A stretch of 38,345 nucleotides of DNA. It comes from Clostridia bacterium (GTDB lineage Bacteria > Bacillota > Clostridia > Oscillospirales > Acutalibacteraceae). The notes below the pieces were generated by a model. It had not been told where the DNA came from. It searched no databases and worked only from the letters and a program-made list of their open reading frames with translations. Both the position numbers and the translations under genes were made by a program. Location of the stretch: contig JAFSDM010000042.1 in NCBI GenBank assembly GCA_017436225.1, forward strand, positions 1 through 38,345. Reading direction: 5' to 3'. Positions 35,130 to 38,345 of this stretch are shown one piece after another. The first letter of the stretch is position 1, and each line of letters starts with the position of its first letter.

Positions 35130-36635
35130 ATGAGTAAAATTCTTATTGGTTGGGCTGAAGAAACTTTAGTTCCGGATAAAAAAATTGCCCTTGCAGGTCA
35201 GTTCTTTTTAAGGGTTTCTGAATATGTTGAATCAGAAATTACCGCCACCGCTATGGCAGTAGAAGCAGATAATGAACAAATGATTATGATTTCCTCTGAT
35301 CTCCCCTCAATGCCCTTCTACCTTCAGGATTTAATAAGGGAAGAATTTGCAAAAATCTGCCCCGATGTTGATCCTAAAAAAATTATTCTTTCGGTGACTC
35401 ACACCCACACTTCACATACTCTTGACGATCCAAATGTCAAAGAAGCAGGAGCTTTTTCCACCACTAAGACCTTGCTTAACGAATTTGTTCCTGAAGAAAA
35501 CCGCTATGTAAATAACATCGAGATTGATGATTCCGTATTACCCTCAACCGAGGCTGCGATATTTGTATCAAAGCAGATTGCCACTGCCGCTAAACGCGCT
35601 TGGGAAAACCGTGCGGAAGCATATTACACCAATGAATTTGGTAGAGCCGCAGTTGGTATGTGCCGCCGCGTTCATTACAGTGACGGTACTTCTAAAATGT
35701 GGGGTGATACCAACACCGCTACCTTTGAATGTATGGAAGGCGGTAACGATTCGGGTATTGAGCTTCTTTACACCTTCGATAAAGACAAAAACCTTACAGG
35801 TGTTGTAGCAAACATTGCCTGTCCTGCACAGATTTTAGAGCAACGTAGCTTTATTTCTGCAGACTATTGGGGCAGAGCAAAGGCTAATATCCGTGAAAAA
35901 CTTGGAAAAAATGTACACCTTTTAGGTCTTTGCGGTGCCGCAGGTGACCAATGTCCACGCGATTTGGTTCGTTGGGTAGACCCCGAAACACCTATTGATG
36001 ACCCCAACGTAAAAAGACCCAATCCAAGTAACAAAAAGGCCGACCCATCTATGTATGATATTTCGGGTTGCAACCGTGTTGGTAAACGAATTGCTAATGA
36101 AATTGTTTCAGTTTACGAGGAAATTGATTTTGCCGACGTTAAAGATGAGGCTATCTTCAAGCATAAGGTTATTGACCTTGAACTCCCTCTTCGCAGAGCC
36201 ACAACTACAGAATATGAAACCGCTATTCGTGAAATTGAGCTTTACGTTTCTAAAAATAAACACAAGGGCAGATTTACTTTTGAAGACAGCGCTAATCTTC
36301 ACATTCATTTAGGAACTATTGCACGTTACAGAATGCAGGAGGATGTTAACCTTATTCCTATGGAGAGCCACATTGTGCGCCTTGGCGACGTTGCCTTTAC
36401 CACAAACCCCTTTGAGCTTTTCCTTGACTACGGTAACGTAATTAAGGCCAGAAGTAAGGCTTCACAAACCTTTATTCTTCAGCTTACAAATGGTTGGTAC
36501 GGTTATCTTCCCACCGAAAAGGCAGAAAAAGCAGGTCATTACAGCGCCTACATTTCAAGCGGTAAGGTAGGTCACGTTGGCGGCGATATGTACGTAAGAC
36601 ACGCTCTCAGTGAAATTAACAAGATGTTTGAATAG
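35130..36635 (+). CDS. Neutral ceramidase N-terminal-domain-like metalloprotein
   Basis: A 501-residue cytoplasmic-looking protein without a signal peptide. It resembles the N-terminal domain of neutral/alkaline ceramidases: a THTHTSH motif at 90-96 and GLCGAAGDQCPRD at 266-278, with SADYWGRA at about 243-250. At the expected second metal histidine (ACHPT in ceramidases) it has ACPAQ instead, so it belongs to a distinct subfamily and ceramide is an unlikely substrate. ATG 35130 is preferred over 35118 because the latter sits in the ribosome binding site. It lies upstream of three sugar-phosphate-type genes but has its own terminator and promoter; a hydrolase role in that pathway is inference. 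Confidence 0.7.
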   Translation: MSKILIGWAEETLVPDKKIALAGQFFLRVSEYVESEITATAMAVEADNEQMIMISSDLPSMPFYLQDLIREEFAKICPDVDPKKIILSVTHTHTSHTLDDPNVKEAGAFSTTKTLLNEFVPEENRYVNNIEIDDSVLPSTEAAIFVSKQIATAAKRAWENRAEAYYTNEFGRAAVGMCRRVHYSDGTSKMWGDTNTATFECMEGGNDSGIELLYTFDKDKNLTGVVANIACPAQILEQRSFISADYWGRAKANIREKLGKNVHLLGLCGAAGDQCPRDLVRWVDPETPIDDPNVKRPNPSNKKADPSMYDISGCNRVGKRIANEIVSVYEEIDFADVKDEAIFKHKVIDLELPLRRATTTEYETAIREIELYVSKNKHKGRFTFEDSANLHIHLGTIARYRMQEDVNLIPMESHIVRLGDVAFTTNPFELFLDYGNVIKARSKASQTFILQLTNGWYGYLPTEKAEKAGHYSAYISSGKVGHVGGDMYVRHALSEINKMFE

Positions 36636-36657
36636 TTTTATTTTTCATTAAAAAATC

Positions 36658-36700
36658 AAAAGATTTACCTTTGGAAATATTCAGGGGTAAATCTTTTAGT
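36658..36700 (+). terminator. Terminator after the ceramidase-like gene
   Basis: AAAAGATTTACC (36658-36669) pairs with GGTAAATCTTTT (36686-36697) followed by a T-rich stretch. It separates the ceramidase-like gene from the promoter at 36705, so the two transcripts may be regulated apart. Confidence 0.8.
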
Positions 36701-36704
36701 TTTA

Positions 36705-36733
36705 TTGACTTTTTTAGCAAATTATAGTATAAT
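36705..36733 (+). promoter_or_regulatory. Promoter of the SIS-YjbQ-TIM-like operon
   Basis: TTGACT (36705-36710), 17-base spacer, perfect TATAAT (36728-36733). Predicted start is near 36740, about 46 bases before the ATG. No repressor gene or obvious operator is in the window. Confidence 0.8.
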
Positions 36734-36785
36734 AACTTATTGTAAAATATACTGTGCTTTTATGCCAAACGTTAGGGGTGAATAT

Positions 36786-37379
36786 ATGAAACTTGAAGCA
36801 CTAAAACAAGCTAAGGAAGCCTTTGTAATTGAATATGAATGTATTAAAGAAATGCAAAATTATTTCGATGAAGAAGCTTATTCAAAAGCTGTTGAGCTAC
36901 TTAAAAACGCCGAACGTATTGGCGCATCGGGTTGCGGTCATAGCGGTATTATCTGTCAGCACTTTGCACACCTTATGTGCTGCATTGAAAGACCCGCCAG
37001 ATTTATCTCCCCCGCCGAAGCGGTACACGGCGCAAGTGGCTTTTTACAAAAGGGTGACGTTATGGTTTTTGCTTCCCGCGGTGGTAAGACTAAAGAGCTT
37101 CTTCCCATTATGGATATTTGTAAGCAAAAGGGCGTAAGTATTATAACCGTTACCGAAAACACCGAATCTCCACTCGCTTTGGGTGCCGACGTTGTTTTAA
37201 AACAATACGTAAACCGCGAAACTGATAAATACAACTCACAAGGTACCACCTCTTCAACCGCACTTTGTATGATTTTTCACGTTTTGCAAACCGCTCTTAT
37301 TGAAGAGACTAATTACAGCAATGAGCAGTTCGCCTTAATACATCCCGGTGGTGCAGTAGGCGAAAGGCTTAATAAATAA
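36786..37379 (+). CDS. SIS-domain sugar-phosphate isomerase, KpsF/KdsD-like
   Basis: A 197-residue single SIS domain. ASGCGHSGII (47-56) and ASRGGKTKEL (96-105) bind sugar phosphate, and the C-terminal HPGGAVGERL resembles the HPGGALGRRL end of arabinose-5-phosphate isomerases. The CBS pair of full KdsD proteins is missing, as in shorter KpsF/GutQ relatives and hexulose-phosphate isomerases. ATG 36786 has GGGGTGA upstream; the longer frame from 36705 begins in the promoter. Likely interconverts an aldose and ketose phosphate; the substrate is not decidable. Co-transcribed with the YjbQ and TIM-like genes. Confidence 0.85.
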   Translation: MKLEALKQAKEAFVIEYECIKEMQNYFDEEAYSKAVELLKNAERIGASGCGHSGIICQHFAHLMCCIERPARFISPAEAVHGASGFLQKGDVMVFASRGGKTKELLPIMDICKQKGVSIITVTENTESPLALGADVVLKQYVNRETDKYNSQGTTSSTALCMIFHVLQTALIEETNYSNEQFALIHPGGAVGERLNK

Positions 37380-37404
37380 AATTCATTTTTTGGAGGAAAA
37401 AAAT

Positions 37405-38025
37405 ATGGAATTTAAAGTAGTACAAAAAGAATTAGAATTACAGTCAAGAGGTTGGATCCCTACCTTCCACGACATTTCTAAAGAGGTTAAGGAAATCGTT
37501 GAAGCTTCCGGTATTAAAAACGGTACCGTTAGTGTTGTTTCTCACCACACTACCTGTTCTGTAATGGTTCAGGAATGCTCACACGATATTGATTCTTTCG
37601 ATCTTGAGTTCTTACAGCACGACCTTTTAGACATTATGAGAAAAATGATTCCCGACTTTGCTGAAGAGCATCAGTACCGTCATCCCGGTCCTATCCACGC
37701 TCAATACGGTCGTTGGGTAAACGAGCCCGGTGATTATTCCAGTATGAATACTGATGGTCACTTACGTTCTTGCTTCTTTGGCAGAAGCGAAGCTTTAACA
37801 ATTAAAGATGGCGTAGTTGACGGTGGTCAATTTGCTCACATCTATTTCATTGACTGGGATCACGTTATCGCTCGTCGCCGTCAGGTAAACATCACTGTTA
37901 TGGGTACTACCGAGGATGTAGGTGACAGAAAGTTCAATAACGGCGAAGTTATTGATACCCGTCATAAGTTCCTTGAAGAGGAAAAAGCTTATGATCCTCA
38001 CTATGATCTTCAACAAAAAAGATAA
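37405..38025 (+). CDS. YjbQ family protein (UPF0047), long form
   Basis: A 206-residue member of the YjbQ family, whose E. coli member has weak thiamine-phosphate synthase activity in vitro. HHTTCSV is at 47-53; the usual DLLDIM...YRH...PIHAQ order and the C-terminal DWDHVIARRRQVNITVMG are visible. It is longer than the ~135-residue standard, with extra segments around 60-110 and a 20-residue charged tail. GGAGG lies upstream of ATG 37405. True function is unknown; its position between two isomerase-like genes argues for a metabolic role in the same pathway rather than thiamine synthesis. Confidence 0.8.
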   Translation: MEFKVVQKELELQSRGWIPTFHDISKEVKEIVEASGIKNGTVSVVSHHTTCSVMVQECSHDIDSFDLEFLQHDLLDIMRKMIPDFAEEHQYRHPGPIHAQYGRWVNEPGDYSSMNTDGHLRSCFFGRSEALTIKDGVVDGGQFAHIYFIDWDHVIARRRQVNITVMGTTEDVGDRKFNNGEVIDTRHKFLEEEKAYDPHYDLQQKR

Positions 38026-38040
38026 TTAAGGATACATAAA

Positions 38041-38345
38041 ATGATTAAAGATTATAAAATTTCCGTTCCTTTTTTTGAATTTGGCCCTAAGGCTTACCTT
38101 TACGGCGAAGAGCTTTTAGAGCTTATGAAAAAAATTGACGGCTTTGCCGAGAAATATGATATGGACGTTATTGCTGACGTTCAAACAACCGATTTGCGCC
38201 TTATTGCTGAAAACACTTCCGACCGCATCCACGTATATGCTCAGCATATGGATAGCATTCCCGTTGGTCGTGGTATGGGCACCATTCTTCCCGAAGCTGT
38301 TAAGGCTACCGGTTCGGTAGGCGTTATGCTTAATCACGCCGAGTG
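38041..38345 (+). CDS. Archaeal-type triose-phosphate-isomerase-like protein (partial, cut by window end)
   Basis: Open at the right end; 101 residues are visible. The N-terminus holds FEFGPKAYLYGEE, where the lysine occupies the place of the TIM catalytic lysine, and the segment AQHMDSIPVGRGMGTILPEA followed by VGVMLNHAE matches the AQHVDP...[23 protein letters not shown] region of archaeal and TIM-like isomerases. The catalytic His/Glu region further on is mostly outside. AAGGA lies eight bases before the ATG. Relatives in bacteria act on sugar phosphates other than glyceraldehyde phosphate (such as erythrulose 4-phosphate), so the substrate here is open. Confidence 0.8.
   Translation, partial: MIKDYKISVPFFEFGPKAYLYGEELLELMKKIDGFAEKYDMDVIADVQTTDLRLIAENTSDRIHVYAQHMDSIPVGRGMGTILPEAVKATGSVGVMLNHAE

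Noticed and set aside
1-38345. CRISPR array, tRNA genes, prophage or full insertion sequence
   Set aside because: No regular direct repeats, no cloverleaf sequence, no transposase, integrase or phage structural genes were seen on either strand.

Overview
The window looks like a chromosomal piece of a low-GC anaerobic Firmicute, most likely a gut-type Clostridia (Oscillospirales/Ruminococcaceae-like). The basis is gene content (DnaD and DnaI-type primosome genes, LuxS, DUF896 and DUF436 proteins, a MarR/heterodimeric ABC exporter unit, an EPS tyrosine-kinase module), strong AGGAGG-type ribosome binding sites, and TTGACA-17-TATAAT promoters. Genus assignment is inference; no rRNA or marker alignment was possible. 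The left ~24 kb is read mostly on the minus strand and the right ~14 kb on the plus strand, with the switch at a divergent promoter region near 24.05-24.35 kb.

Left edge (1-665): a textbook minus-strand sigma-A promoter with an A-rich upstream tract and a leader that resembles a Firmicute rRNA-operon leader. The rRNA genes themselves would lie just outside the window. Then comes a ~315 bp inverted-repeat element. 666-8847: a complete arginine operon argG-argH-argC-argJ-argB-argD-argF (minus strand) taking glutamate to arginine through the acetyl-recycling ArgJ route. Its promoter has an ARG-box-like palindrome over the -10 and two more boxes ~150 bp upstream. A ~275 bp element with inverted ends sits between argC and argJ and supplies the last codons and the stop of argC.

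9192-13226: a short EPS module (CpsC-CpsD-CpsB-CapD-like) closed by a terminator and lacking glycosyltransferases. Divergent from it is a membrane-anchored protein that looks like a degenerate LCP (LytR-CpsA-Psr) domain. 14195-16344: replication genes dnaD-dnaI plus a DUF896 protein. 16617-16781: a 54-residue protein gene with a near-perfect Shine-Dalgarno. 16853-22851: an operon of two membrane proteins, lon, engB and lysA. 22955-23962: luxS and a DUF436 gene.

Plus strand: a GldA/F/G-like ABC system with a DUF4340 protein (24348-29337), a lone GT39-like membrane glycosyltransferase, a MarR regulator with a heterodimeric ABC exporter (31064-35056), and at the right end a likely metabolic cluster. 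That cluster holds a ceramidase-N-terminal-like metalloprotein, a CBS-less KpsF-like SIS isomerase, a long YjbQ-family protein and an archaeal-type TIM-like isomerase cut by the window end. This last cluster is the best candidate for an undescribed sugar-phosphate or salvage pathway.
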